This document shows positions 32,997-41,442 of a DNA stretch of 50,314 bases, piece after piece (position 1 is the stretch's first letter; each line of letters starts with the position of its first letter). This stretch comes from Streptomyces sp. WZ.A104 (GTDB lineage: Bacteria > Actinomycetota > Actinomycetes > Streptomycetales > Streptomycetaceae), in NCBI RefSeq assembly GCF_002382885.1, contig NZ_NWVL01000061.1, positions 1 to 50,314 of the forward strand, written 5' to 3'. Position numbers and translations under genes: made by a program. The notes beneath the pieces are model-generated. The model saw only the letters and a program-made list of their open reading frames with translations. It was not told where the DNA came from and searched no databases.

Positions 32997-33778
32997 GAGG
33001 GGGACTCCGGCGAGGACCGGATGACCGTGAACACGGCGCCTTCCGGATCGGCGACCGTCGCCAGCCTCCCGCTCGACGCCTCGCGCGGCGGCTGCAGAAC
33101 GCGTCCGCCCAGCTCCACCACCCGGACCACCGCCTCGTCGGTGTCAGCCACCTCGAAGTACGTCATCCAGTGCGGACCGCGGTCGCGCGGCAGTGCGTGG
33201 CCGACGCCGTGCAGCGAGGCCACCGGTGTGCCGTCCAGGTGCAGGGTCTGGTAGTCGAAGTCGGCGGAGATCACCGCTTCCGTCTCGTAGCCGAAGACCG
33301 TCTGGTAGAACTTCGCGACCATCGAGGTCTCCTGGGTCACCAGCTCGTTCCAGACCGGTGTACCCGGGACGCCCGCCGTCATGGTGCCGATGTGGTCCGC
33401 GGCCTGCCAGATGCCGAACACGGCCCCGCTCGGGTCCGAGGCGATCGCCATCCGCCCCGCGTCGTCCGCGTCCAGCGGGCCGACCGCGACCGTACCGCCG
33501 CACGAGCGGATCGTCTCGGCGGTCGTGTCCGCGTCGTCCGTCGCCAGATAGGTGGTCCAGGCGATCGGGAGGTGCCGGTCGGGCGGCAGCTGACCGATGC
33601 CCGCCACCTCCTTCCCGTCCAGCAGCCCGCGGACGTAGGGGCCCAGTTGGTCGGGGCCCGGCCGGAACTCCCAGTCGAACAGGGCTCCGTAGAACTCCTG
33701 GGTCATGGTCAGGCCGTGCACGATCAGACTCACCCAGCAAGGTGTTCCGGGCGTGCGCCGAGCGGCAGCCTCGGTCAT
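32993..33778 (-). CDS. Double VOC (glyoxalase/bleomycin-resistance fold) protein
   Basis: The 261-residue protein has two VOC domains: about 8-125 (TPCWVSLIVHGLTMTQEFYG to GAVFGIWQAADHIG) and about 135-258 (TPVWNELVTQETSMVAKFYQ to GAVFTVIRSS). Each repeats the same beta-alpha-beta-beta-beta plan. Two-domain VOC proteins of this kind in Streptomyces are often called hydroxylases or CFP-30-like without proof; the activity here is unknown. It is cytoplasmic, with no signal peptide. The ATG at 33778 has GGAG upstream. The longer frame to 34021 reads low-complexity Arg-rich sequence and is rejected. Confidence 0.85.
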   Translation of the reverse strand: MTEAAARRTPGTPCWVSLIVHGLTMTQEFYGALFDWEFRPGPDQLGPYVRGLLDGKEVAGIGQLPPDRHLPIAWTTYLATDDADTTAETIRSCGGTVAVGPLDADDAGRMAIASDPSGAVFGIWQAADHIGTMTAGVPGTPVWNELVTQETSMVAKFYQTVFGYETEAVISADFDYQTLHLDGTPVASLHGVGHALPRDRGPHWMTYFEVADTDEAVVRVVELGGRVLQPPREASSGRLATVADPEGAVFTVIRSSPESPS

Positions 33779-34010
33779 CGTCGTCTCTCTCCTCGGACCG
33801 TTGTGGTGGTCGTACGGGGGATGGGGGCAGGCATGCCGTCCCGGGTCAGGACGGGGCCCGCATGCCCCGTGCAGATGCTCGCACCACCCGGCGTCCGAGG
33901 CGCTCCGGCCGCGCCGCGTCCTCCGGGTTCTCCGCCTTCTCCACGGAGGACGGACGCCGTTCCGCCGGTCGTCCGTCCCGCTTCTGTTACGGGGGCCAGG
34001 GCCGCTGCGC

Positions 34011-34016
34011 GAGGAT
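34011..34016 (+). promoter_or_regulatory. Possible -10 of a leaderless promoter (sulfurtransferase gene)
   Basis: GAGGAT lies 7 nt before the ATG at 34024, the same spacing as at the DUF5998 and hemH genes. There is no ribosome binding site. Confidence 0.4.
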
Positions 34017-34023
34017 GGCACCC

Positions 34024-34854
34024 ATGAAGCCCATCATCACCGCATCCGAATACGCGAGCGAGTCGGCGGGTCCGCGGCCGCCGGTGCTCCTGGACGTGCG
34101 CTGGCAGCTCGGCGGCCCGCCCGGCCGCCCCGACTACGAGGCCGGTCATCTGCCCGGCGCGGTCTTCGTCGACCTCGATACGGAACTGGCGGGGCCGGCG
34201 GGCAGCGGCGGCCGCCACCCCCTCCCGGACCCGGAGGCCTTCGGAGCCGTGATGCGTCGCGCGGGGGTCGGCCAGGACACCCCCGTCGTGGTGTACGACG
34301 GCGGGCTGGGCTGGGCCGCGGCCCGCGCCTGGTGGCTGCTGCGCTGGACGGGACACGGGGACGTACGGGTGCTGGACGGCGGCCTCGCCGCCTGGACGGG
34401 GGACCTCACCACCGAGATCCCGCACCCTTCCGAGGGTGACTTCCGGCCGAAGCCGGGCGCCCTGCCGACGCTGGACGCGGAAAGCGCGGCGGCCTTCGCC
34501 CGGTCGGGTCTGCTGCTCGACGCCCGGGCGGCGGAGCGCTACCGGGGCGATGTCGAGCCGATCGACCGCGTCGGCGGCCACATCCCCGGGGCCGTCTCCG
34601 CGCCGACCACGGAGAACGTGGCCGAGGACGGGCGCTACCTCCCGGCCGGGCGGCTCGCCGCCCGGTTCGAGGCGCTGGGCGCGGAGGGCGGCACCGAGGG
34701 CGTGGGCGTCTACTGCGGCTCCGGGGTCTCCGGCGCCCATCAGGTGCTGGCCCTGGAGATCGCGGGCTTCCGCGGCGTCCTGTACCCGGGCTCCTGGTCC
34801 GAGTGGTCCTCGGACCCGTCCCGGCCGGTCGCCACGGGCCCCGAGCCCCAGTAA
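34024..34854 (+). CDS. Two-domain rhodanese-family sulfurtransferase
   Basis: The 276-residue protein has an N-terminal inactive rhodanese domain (about 8-130) and a C-terminal catalytic domain (about 150-270). The active-site loop is YCGSGVSG with the catalytic cysteine, closer to the 3-mercaptopyruvate sulfurtransferase pattern CG(S/T)GV than to the thiosulfate CRKGV pattern. It transfers sulfane sulfur to cyanide or thiols in the cytoplasm. There is an alternative in-frame ATG at 34015; the start at 34024 fits the family and the leaderless spacing. It stands alone, divergent from the VOC gene. Confidence 0.9.
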   Translation: MKPIITASEYASESAGPRPPVLLDVRWQLGGPPGRPDYEAGHLPGAVFVDLDTELAGPAGSGGRHPLPDPEAFGAVMRRAGVGQDTPVVVYDGGLGWAAARAWWLLRWTGHGDVRVLDGGLAAWTGDLTTEIPHPSEGDFRPKPGALPTLDAESAAAFARSGLLLDARAAERYRGDVEPIDRVGGHIPGAVSAPTTENVAEDGRYLPAGRLAARFEALGAEGGTEGVGVYCGSGVSGAHQVLALEIAGFRGVLYPGSWSEWSSDPSRPVATGPEPQ

Positions 34855-34886
34855 GGGCGGCTCTGCCGAGCGGGGGGACGGCGACG

Positions 34887-34924
34887 GAGCGGGGGCCGTA
34901 CGCAACCGCGTACGGCCCCCGCTC
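34887..34924. terminator. Terminator between the sulfurtransferase gene and sepH
   Basis: A perfect 17-bp hairpin with left arm GAGCGGGGGCCGTACGC (34887-34903), loop AACC and right arm 34908-34924, between convergent genes. Confidence 0.88.
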
Positions 34925-34945
34925 CCGCCGGTCGTCATCTCCCGG

Positions 34946-36004
34946 TCAGTCCTGCTTCTTGCGGCGGGTGCCGAAGACGATCTCGTCCCAGCTCGGCACG
35001 GCGGCCCGGCGGCCCGGCCTGACCCCGTCAGCCTCTGCCTGACGGTCCGTCGTCCCGGTGAGCCGGTCGCGGTGACCGGCCACGGCCCGGGGCATCAGCA
35101 CATCCGCGTACGCCGATCCCGCACCGGCCGACGCGGCGGCCGCGGGCGGCTCGTCCGCCTCGGCCTCCTCCACCGCCGGTTCCAGGGCGGGCGGCTCGGG
35201 CTGTGTGGGCCGCTCGGGCACGACCATGTCGCCGCGGAAGCTCGGTACCGCCTCCAGCAGGCTGGTCAGCGAGTCGCGCTCACCGGCCGATGCGCTGCTC
35301 ACGTACTCCTCGGGCTCGGCGGCCGGGGCGGGCCGCTCGATCTGCCGGTCGAGGGCCCGGTCCAGCGGGCGGTCGCGCGGCAGCCGGGCGATCCGGGGCA
35401 CGAACGGGAAGCTGGGCTCGGGCGCGGCCATGTCGTCGGTCTCGCCGATCAGCGAGCGCGCCTCGTCGTCCACGGCCTGGACCAGCCGCCGGGGCGGGTC
35501 GTACGTCCAGCTCGCCGAGTGCGGTTCGCCCGCGACGCGGTAGACGAGCAGGACCTCCCAGGTGCCGTCGTCGCGGCGCCAGGAGTCCCACTGGACGGTT
35601 TCCTTGTCGGCGCCGCGCAGCAGGAGACGCTCCTGCACCGCCTCGCCGAGCTGGGGGCCGGTGTTCTCGCCGGGACGGCGCACAGGAGTCTTCCGGGCCC
35701 GCTCGGCCATGAAGGCGCGCTCCGCGAGCACAGGGCCCTCGAAGCGGCGTACACGGTCGACGGGGATGCCCGCGAACTGAGCGACCTCCTCCGCCGAGGC
35801 ACCGGCCCGTATACGGGCCTGGATGTCGCGGGGCCGGAGGTGGCTCTCCACCTCGATCTCGATCTGGCCGAGCCGGGCGCGGTCGTTGCGCACGGCGGCG
35901 CGCAGCCGCTCATCGATCGGAAGCGTGTACTCCGTGCTGTCCGCAGCCTTGAGCACCAGTCGTGTGCCGTCGTTGGAGACGGCCACGACACGCAGTTCGG
36001 GCAT
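34946..36004 (-). CDS. sepH: Cell division protein SepH
   Basis: The 352-residue protein starts MPELRVVAVSNDGTRLVLKA and has the DUF3071-type N-terminal region with a helix-turn-helix (about 75-105, QARIRAGASAEEVAQFAGIP). A long acidic Pro/Ala-rich disordered part follows, and the conserved C-terminal tail ends VPSWDEIVFGTRRKKQD. SepH is an actinobacterial FtsZ-binding protein that stimulates FtsZ assembly and helps place division septa in sporulating hyphae. It acts in the cytoplasm at Z-rings. The ATG at 36004 has GGGAGG upstream; the frame upstream to 36262 lacks conserved sequence. It is divergent from a two-TM protein across a 495-nt gap. Confidence 0.92.
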   Translation of the reverse strand: MPELRVVAVSNDGTRLVLKAADSTEYTLPIDERLRAAVRNDRARLGQIEIEVESHLRPRDIQARIRAGASAEEVAQFAGIPVDRVRRFEGPVLAERAFMAERARKTPVRRPGENTGPQLGEAVQERLLLRGADKETVQWDSWRRDDGTWEVLLVYRVAGEPHSASWTYDPPRRLVQAVDDEARSLIGETDDMAAPEPSFPFVPRIARLPRDRPLDRALDRQIERPAPAAEPEEYVSSASAGERDSLTSLLEAVPSFRGDMVVPERPTQPEPPALEPAVEEAEADEPPAAAASAGAGSAYADVLMPRAVAGHRDRLTGTTDRQAEADGVRPGRRAAVPSWDEIVFGTRRKKQD

Positions 36005-36262
36005 GGGGACCTCCCGGGTGGTGCCTGCCGACGTCACGTGCGTCGCTGCTTCCGCTAGTCGAGTGTGACCTGCCCGGGTGCAGCCTGCCACAACCTTGCC
36101 AAGTTGCCCGGCGTGTCGGGCGCTCGTCCTGGAACGCCACCATGACACGGTTACCCTTTGCGACCCAAAGTGACCGATTTGGCCGCTCTGTGCAGCAAGC
36201 ACCCGCGCGATGCCTTGGCGCCGCCGGATCGAGTGCCGCCGTCGGCCCCCTTCCGTAGCCAC

Positions 36263-36282
36263 GGATTCCCACGTGGGAGTCC
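36263..36282. promoter_or_regulatory. 20-nt palindrome in the sepH intergenic region
   Basis: GGATTCCCACGTGGGAGTCC contains a perfect 12-bp palindrome (TCCCACGTGGGA, 36267-36278) flanked by GGA/TCC arms with one mismatched pair. It lies in the 495-nt divergent gap 36005-36499, about 260 nt before sepH and 220 nt before the membrane protein gene. The shape suggests a dimeric regulator site; the regulator is unknown. I see no other feature in the gap that I can support. Confidence 0.4.
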
Positions 36283-36499
36283 GCCCCAGGGCTCGTCACA
36301 GTACTCCATTCGGGCCACCGGGGTGGACCGGCGCGCCGCCGAAGTTCTCGCGAGGCACGGGAGTTGGGTTACCCAGTTCTTGGTGAAACGCCCCTGATGC
36401 GTGTCCTGCTTCACACAATCGCCGGAAACGGAACTATCTACTTCGCTCATTTGTCCCTTCTTGTTGCATGGTGGGAGAGATGTCAAGCAGGGGCTGGTA

Positions 36500-37489
36500 A
36501 TGGTTCAGAAGCCGGAAAACGACATAGAACCAAAGGAAAGGCGCATAGATCTGAGTCTGCCGCAGGTCGCCGGCAGTGCCGTGGCGGCCGTCGCGGCAGC
36601 CGTGCTGGCCTCGCAGCTGGGTGTGTACGGCACGATCGCCGGAGCGGGCGTGATGAGCGTCGTCGCCACCTGCGGCGGTTCGGTCTTCCAGCACTTCTTC
36701 CGCCGCACCGGCGAGCAGATCCGTGAGGTGACGGTCCAGGTGACCCACCCGGAGGGCCGCCAAGTGACGGTGCACACCAAGGAGACGACGCCCTCGGGGC
36801 GCGGGGACACCGAGCGGCGGACCGGTCAGGAGCCTGCCGGGGACGCCACCACGGTGCTGCCGGCCGTCGGTCCGGAGCCCGAGAGCACGCAGGTGCTGAG
36901 GCCCGACCCCGACCGGACCCAGCTGCTGCCGCGAGCGGTGGTCGGCCCGGCCGGCGCCGACGACGCGTTCAGCGACGGCGTCACCCACGGCACCCGGCTG
37001 CGCGGCTGGAAGCGCCCCGCGCTCGCGGCCGCCGTCGTCTTCGGTGTCTCGATGGGCGGGATCACCGCGTACGAGATGATCTCGGGCAGCGAGCTCAGCG
37101 GCGGCCAGGGCACCACGCTCAGCTCCGTCGTGCGGGGCGGCGGCGACCGGGACCCCGGACCGGCCGGTCCCACGCACTCGGGCGACACCGGTCAGGACGG
37201 GGAGCGGGGCGAGCGGCGGGAGACCCCCGGCGAGGACGGCACCGGTTCCACCCCGACCCCGGACCAGGGCGACGGCAGCAGCAAGAGCCCCGACCCCGGT
37301 ACGGGCACGGGCGGCGAGGACCCGAGCGCCGAGCCCACCCCCACGCCCTCGCACTCTTCCGGCGGCGAGACCACGCCTTCCCCGACGCCGACGCCCTCGA
37401 ACCCCGGCGGCGAGACCGGCGCGCCCCCGCCGACCGGTACGGGCGGCGCCCCCGGCCAGGGGGAGCAGGCCCCGCCCGACGCCGGGTGA
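36500..37489 (+). CDS. Putative two-TM membrane protein with Pro/Thr-rich extracellular tail
   Basis: The 329-residue protein is not one I recognise by function. A hydrophobic Gly/Ala-rich hairpin lies at about 18-55 (VAGSAVAAVAAAVLASQLGV and YGTIAGAGVMSVVATCGGSV). An intracellular segment of about 110 residues is rich in Thr, Pro and Arg, and a second membrane helix lies near 178-197 (ALAAAVVFGVSMGGITAYEM). The C-terminal tail of about 125 residues is low-complexity Gly, Pro, Ser, Thr and Asp and could span the cell wall. The ATG at 36500 has AGGGG at 36489-36493. It is divergent from sepH and may share control with it. Confidence 0.75.
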   Translation: MVQKPENDIEPKERRIDLSLPQVAGSAVAAVAAAVLASQLGVYGTIAGAGVMSVVATCGGSVFQHFFRRTGEQIREVTVQVTHPEGRQVTVHTKETTPSGRGDTERRTGQEPAGDATTVLPAVGPEPESTQVLRPDPDRTQLLPRAVVGPAGADDAFSDGVTHGTRLRGWKRPALAAAVVFGVSMGGITAYEMISGSELSGGQGTTLSSVVRGGGDRDPGPAGPTHSGDTGQDGERGERRETPGEDGTGSTPTPDQGDGSSKSPDPGTGTGGEDPSAEPTPTPSHSSGGETTPSPTPTPSNPGGETGAPPPTGTGGAPGQGEQAPPDAG

Positions 37490-37510
37490 CGTACCGGAAC
37501 GCGGGCCGGT

Positions 37511-38833
37511 TCAGTCGCCGAGCACGCGCCGCAGATAGTCGTTGCCGAACAGCCGGTCCGGGTCCAGCCGGTCGCGCAGCGCGGTGAACTCGCCGAAGCG
37601 CGGGTAGACCTCCGCCAGATAGGCCGCGTCCCGGGTGTGGATCTTGCCCCAGTGCGGGCGGCCGGCGTGCGCGGTCATGATGCGCTCGACCGCGGTGAAG
37701 TACGAGCGGTGGGGCGTGCCCCTGTAGAGGTGGACGGCGATGTACGCGCTGTCCCGGCCCGAGGCCGTCGAGAGCGTCATGTCGTCGGCGGGCGCGGTGC
37801 GCACTTCGACCGGGAAGCTGATCTTCAGCGGTGACCGCTCGACCATGGCCTTCAGTTCTCGCAGCGCCGCCACCGCCTGCTCGCGCGGAACGGCGTACTC
37901 CATCTCCACGAACCGCACCCGCCGCGGGCTCGTGAACACCTTGTAGGGGATGTCGGTGTACGTACGCGCCGACAGCGCCCGGCTGGAGAGCCTGGCGATC
38001 GAGGGGATCGTGGCCGGGACCGCGCGGCCCAGCGAACAGGCGACCTGGAAGACCCCGTTGGACAGCAGCTCGTCGTCGATCCAGCCGCTCACCTTCCCGG
38101 GCGGGGCGGCAGGGCCCGCGCTGCGGTTGTTGCGCTTGGTGTTGCAGTTGCCGGTGTGCGGGAACCAGTAGAACTCGAAGTGCTCGTTCTCGGTGACCAG
38201 GGAATCGAAGTCCGAGGTGACCCGGTCGAAGGTCATCGGCTCCTCACGGGCCGTCAGCAGGAAGATCGGCTCCACGGTGAGGGTGACGGCGGTGATCACC
38301 CCGAGGGCGCCGATCCCGATCCGGGCCGCGGCGAACACCTCCGCGTTCTCCTCGGGTGAGCAGCACAGCACCGTACCGTCGGCGGTGACCAGCTCCAGGG
38401 CGCGGATCTGCGCGGATACCGACGCCGAGTCGCGGCCCGTGCCGTGCGTCCCGGTGGAGGTCGCCCCGGCGACCGTCTGCTCCATGATGTCGCCCATGTT
38501 CGTGAGCGACAGGCCCTCGCGGGCGAGCGCGGCGTTGAGCCGCTTGAGCGGAGTGCCCGCCTCCACCGTGACGGTCATCGCCGTACGGTCGATGCCCCGG
38601 ATTCCGGTGAGCAGATCGGGGCGTATCAGCACCCCGTCGGTGGCGGCCGTCGCCGTGAAGGAGTGGCCGGTGCCGACCGGCTTCACCCTCAGGCCCTCCG
38701 CGCTCGCCCGGCGCAGCACGTCCGCGAGCTCGTCCACGGACGCGGGGGACTCGGCGCGGGCTGGCCGGGCGGTGACGTTGCCCGCCCAGTTACGCCACGT
38801 GCTCGTCGTCGTCCGTGCGTAGGTGTCGGTCAT
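37511..38833 (-). CDS. FAD-linked D-arabinono-1,4-lactone oxidase family protein
   Basis: The 440-residue protein has an FAD-binding type 4 domain at about 20-190. VKPVGTGHSFTATAATDGV contains the GxGHS motif, whose histidine usually carries the covalent flavin. A C-terminal ALO domain at about 190-438 has the signature RPHWGKIHTR. Family members oxidise sugar lactones or alditols with oxygen; the substrate here is unknown. It is cytoplasmic, with no signal peptide. The start at 38833 overlaps the 3' end of the MFS gene by 44 nt, so the two are in one transcript. GGGAGGG lies upstream of the start. Confidence 0.85.
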   Translation of the reverse strand: MTDTYARTTTSTWRNWAGNVTARPARAESPASVDELADVLRRASAEGLRVKPVGTGHSFTATAATDGVLIRPDLLTGIRGIDRTAMTVTVEAGTPLKRLNAALAREGLSLTNMGDIMEQTVAGATSTGTHGTGRDSASVSAQIRALELVTADGTVLCCSPEENAEVFAAARIGIGALGVITAVTLTVEPIFLLTAREEPMTFDRVTSDFDSLVTENEHFEFYWFPHTGNCNTKRNNRSAGPAAPPGKVSGWIDDELLSNGVFQVACSLGRAVPATIPSIARLSSRALSARTYTDIPYKVFTSPRRVRFVEMEYAVPREQAVAALRELKAMVERSPLKISFPVEVRTAPADDMTLSTASGRDSAYIAVHLYRGTPHRSYFTAVERIMTAHAGRPHWGKIHTRDAAYLAEVYPRFGEFTALRDRLDPDRLFGNDYLRRVLGD

Positions 38834-40037
38834 CTTCCCCGCGCCCTCCCGTCGCAGCCGGCCCGGCCAGCCGGCGATACCCCAGGAACGCCACCGCCGC
38901 CGCGAGAGCTCCCGCCACGGCGGGCACCGCGTACCCCGCCTTCGCCCCGGCGGCGTCGACCACCCAGCCGGCGGCCGAGGAGCCGAGCGCCACTCCGACC
39001 GCGAGCCCTGTACTGGTCCAGGTCATGCCCTCGGTCAGCTTGGTGCGCGGTACGTGCGCTTCGACGAGGGCCATGGTGGTGACCATCGTCGGTGCGATGG
39101 CGAGGCCCGCGACAAAGAGCGCCACGGCCAGCAACGGAAGGTTCCCGGCCAGTTGGAGGGGGATCATACTCACGGCCATCGCGCAGACACCCACCAGCCA
39201 CCTGGTCGCGGGCCTCCCCGCGAGATGCAGCAGCCCGAACACGGCCCCCGCGAGGCAGGAGCCGAGCGCGTAGACGGCCAGCACCAGGGAGGCGGCGGCC
39301 TTGTGGCCGCGCTCCTCGGCGAAGGCCACGGTCACCACGTCCACGGCCCCGAAGATCGCGCCCGTCGCCACGAAGGTGGCCACCAGGACCTGAAGCCCCG
39401 GCGAGCGCAGCGCCGAGCCGCCGGTGTGCTGGGCCTTCGGGTGCGGCACCGGTTCGGTCGCGCGCTGCGAGGTCAGCCAGAAGACGCCGACCAGCAGGAA
39501 CGCGGCGGCGATCAGCGGACCCGCCTCCGGGAACCAGGCGGTGGACAGACCGATCGAGATGATCGGGCCGAAGATGAAGCACACCTCGTCGACGATCGAC
39601 TCCCACGAGTACGCGGTGTGCAGATCGCGGCCGGAACCCCGGTAGATCTCCGCCCAGCGGGCCCGGACCATCGACCCCATGCTCGGCACACAGCCCGCGC
39701 CCGCCGCGAAGACGAACAGCGTCCAGTCCGGCATCCCCTGCTGGGCACAGACCAGCAGTCCCGCGACCGCCGCCACCGCGACCAGCGTGACCGGGCGCAG
39801 CACCCGCCGCTGCCCGTAGCGGTCCACCAGCCGGGAGACCTGGGGGCCGAAGACCGCGGCGGCCATCGCCAGGGTCGCGGAGAGCGCCCCGGCCAGCCCG
39901 TAGCGGCCGGTGAGCTGGGAGACCATCGTCACGACGCCGATGCCCATCATGGACAGCGGCATCCGGCCGAAGAAGCCCGCCGCGGAGAACCCCTTGGAAC
40001 CGGGGGCGGAGAAGATGGCGCGGTAGGGGCTGGGCAA
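38790..40037 (-). CDS. MFS transporter
   Basis: The 415-residue major facilitator protein has about 12 hydrophobic helices. After the first helices the conserved loop is SRLVDRYGQRRVLRP (about 68-82). Hydrophobic segments include ATLAMAAAVFGPQV, VATFVATGAIFGAVDVVTVA and LLAVALFVAGLAIAPTMVTT. It is an inner-membrane exporter or importer with unknown substrate. The TTG at 40037 has GGAG upstream. The last 14 codons overlap the lactone oxidase start in another frame; the acidic end (EDDRHLRTDDDEHVA) is probably not structural. Confidence 0.85.
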   Translation of the reverse strand: MPSPYRAIFSAPGSKGFSAAGFFGRMPLSMMGIGVVTMVSQLTGRYGLAGALSATLAMAAAVFGPQVSRLVDRYGQRRVLRPVTLVAVAAVAGLLVCAQQGMPDWTLFVFAAGAGCVPSMGSMVRARWAEIYRGSGRDLHTAYSWESIVDEVCFIFGPIISIGLSTAWFPEAGPLIAAAFLLVGVFWLTSQRATEPVPHPKAQHTGGSALRSPGLQVLVATFVATGAIFGAVDVVTVAFAEERGHKAAASLVLAVYALGSCLAGAVFGLLHLAGRPATRWLVGVCAMAVSMIPLQLAGNLPLLAVALFVAGLAIAPTMVTTMALVEAHVPRTKLTEGMTWTSTGLAVGVALGSSAAGWVVDAAGAKAGYAVPAVAGALAAAVAFLGYRRLAGPAATGGRGEDDRHLRTDDDEHVA

Positions 40038-40170
40038 GGGGTACTCCGGTCGTGCCTGTCAGGCGTATAGCTGGCCGACACAGCTTACGGCCGGGCGGAG
40101 GTGCCGGACACCGGATTACGGGGCGGCCGCGGGGGAGCGGAACAGGCCGCGTGAGCTCCGGGTTCCCGCC

Positions 40171-40240
40171 CTTCCCGACGGGGTGTCGGACGTCGGTGTT
40201 CCCGTCTTCCCGACGGGGCGTCGGATGTCGGTTGCCGCCC
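40171..40240 (+). repeat. Two tandem 35-bp repeats upstream of hemH
   Basis: CTTCCCGACGGGG begins at 40171 and again at 40206. The two 35-bp units share most positions, including the core GTCGGAYGTCGGT, and end about 30 nt before the hemH start. They could be regulator sites; each also has weak internal inverted symmetry (CCCGACGGGG). Confidence 0.5.
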
Positions 40241-40269
40241 TGTCAGTGTCGGGTGGCAGGATCGACGGC

Positions 40270-41397
40270 ATGTCCGATCTGCGCGATCCCGCTCCCTACG
40301 ACGCCCTGTTGCTGCTCTCCTTCGGCGGCCCCGAGGGCCCGGACGACGTGGTTCCGTTCCTGGCGAACGTGACCCGAGGCCGGGGCATCCCCGAGGAACG
40401 CCTCAAGGAGGTCGGCCAGCACTACTTCCTGTTCGGCGGGGTCAGCCCGATCAACGCGCAGAACCGCGCACTGCTCGACGCGCTGCGCGAGGACTTCGCC
40501 GAGCACGGCCTCGATCTGCCCGTCTACTGGGGCAACCGCAACTGGGCGCCGTATCTGACCGACGTCCTGCGCGAGATGGCCAACGCCGGCCACCGCCGGA
40601 TCGCGGTCCTCGCCACCAGCGCCTACGCCTCGTACTCAGGCTGCCGCCAGTACCGCGAGAACCTCGCCGAGTCGCTGGCCGTCCTGGCGGCCGAGGGGCT
40701 GCCGGTGCCCCGGGTCGACAAGCTGCGGCACTACTTCAACCACCCCGGCTTCGTGACCCCCATGGTGGACGGCGTCCTCGCCTCGCTCGCCGACCTCCCC
40801 GAGGACCTGCGCGCGGGCGCCCACATCGCGTTCACCACCCACTCCATCCCGACCTCCGCAGCCGACGCCTCCGGCCCCGTCGATTCGCACGGCGAGGGCG
40901 GGGCGTACGTCGCCGAGCACCTGGACGTGGCCCGGCTGATCGTCGAGGCGGTGCGCGAGGCGACCGGCGTCGAGCACCCCTGGCAGCTCGTCTACCAGTC
41001 CCGCAGCGGTGCCCCGCACATCCCGTGGCTGGAGCCCGACATCTGCGACCACCTGGAGGCCCTGGGCGCCGAGGGCGTCCCGGCCGTCGTGATGGCGCCC
41101 ATCGGCTTCGTCTCCGACCACATGGAGGTCCTGTACGACCTCGATACCGAGGCCACCGCCAAGGCCGCCGAGCTCGGCCTGCCGGTCCGCCGGTCCGCGA
41201 CGGTGGGCGACGACCCGCGCTTCGCCGCCGCCGTACGGGACCTGCTCCTGGAGCGCGCCGCGGCCGAGCGGGGGCTGCCGGTGCGGCCCTGCGCCCTGGG
41301 CTCCCTCGGGCCCTCCCACGACCTCTGTCCGGTCGGCTGCTGTCCCGCCAGGGCCCCGAAACCGGCCGCGGCGGGCGCGGACAGCCCGTACGCGTAA
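40270..41397 (+). CDS. hemH: Ferrochelatase (actinobacterial coproporphyrin ferrochelatase type)
   Basis: The 375-residue ferrochelatase has the early motif LLLSFGGPEGPDDVVPFL, the metal-site histidine region in FTTHSIP, and a conserved late segment MAPIGFVSDHMEVLYD. The C-terminus carries CALGSLGPSHDLCPVGCCPA, the cysteine cluster that with an upstream Cys (YSGCRQYRE) binds a [2Fe-2S] cluster in actinobacterial enzymes. In these bacteria the enzyme inserts iron into coproporphyrin III rather than protoporphyrin IX (name CpfC). The ATG at 40270 has no ribosome binding site but CAGGAT 7 nt before it, suggesting a leaderless mRNA. Two tandem repeats lie just upstream. Confidence 0.93.
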   Translation: MSDLRDPAPYDALLLLSFGGPEGPDDVVPFLANVTRGRGIPEERLKEVGQHYFLFGGVSPINAQNRALLDALREDFAEHGLDLPVYWGNRNWAPYLTDVLREMANAGHRRIAVLATSAYASYSGCRQYRENLAESLAVLAAEGLPVPRVDKLRHYFNHPGFVTPMVDGVLASLADLPEDLRAGAHIAFTTHSIPTSAADASGPVDSHGEGGAYVAEHLDVARLIVEAVREATGVEHPWQLVYQSRSGAPHIPWLEPDICDHLEALGAEGVPAVVMAPIGFVSDHMEVLYDLDTEATAKAAELGLPVRRSATVGDDPRFAAAVRDLLLERAAAERGLPVRPCALGSLGPSHDLCPVGCCPARAPKPAAAGADSPYA

Positions 41398-41442
41398 CCC
41401 GTACGACCGCCTGCCCGTACGCACCGACCCCTTGGGAGCACC

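Noticed and set aside
33779..34023. Riboswitch or attenuator upstream of the sulfurtransferase gene
   Set aside because: The gap can fold into GC-rich stems, but no known riboswitch core (SAM, cobalamin, TPP, glycine) is recognisable and a leaderless start is more likely.
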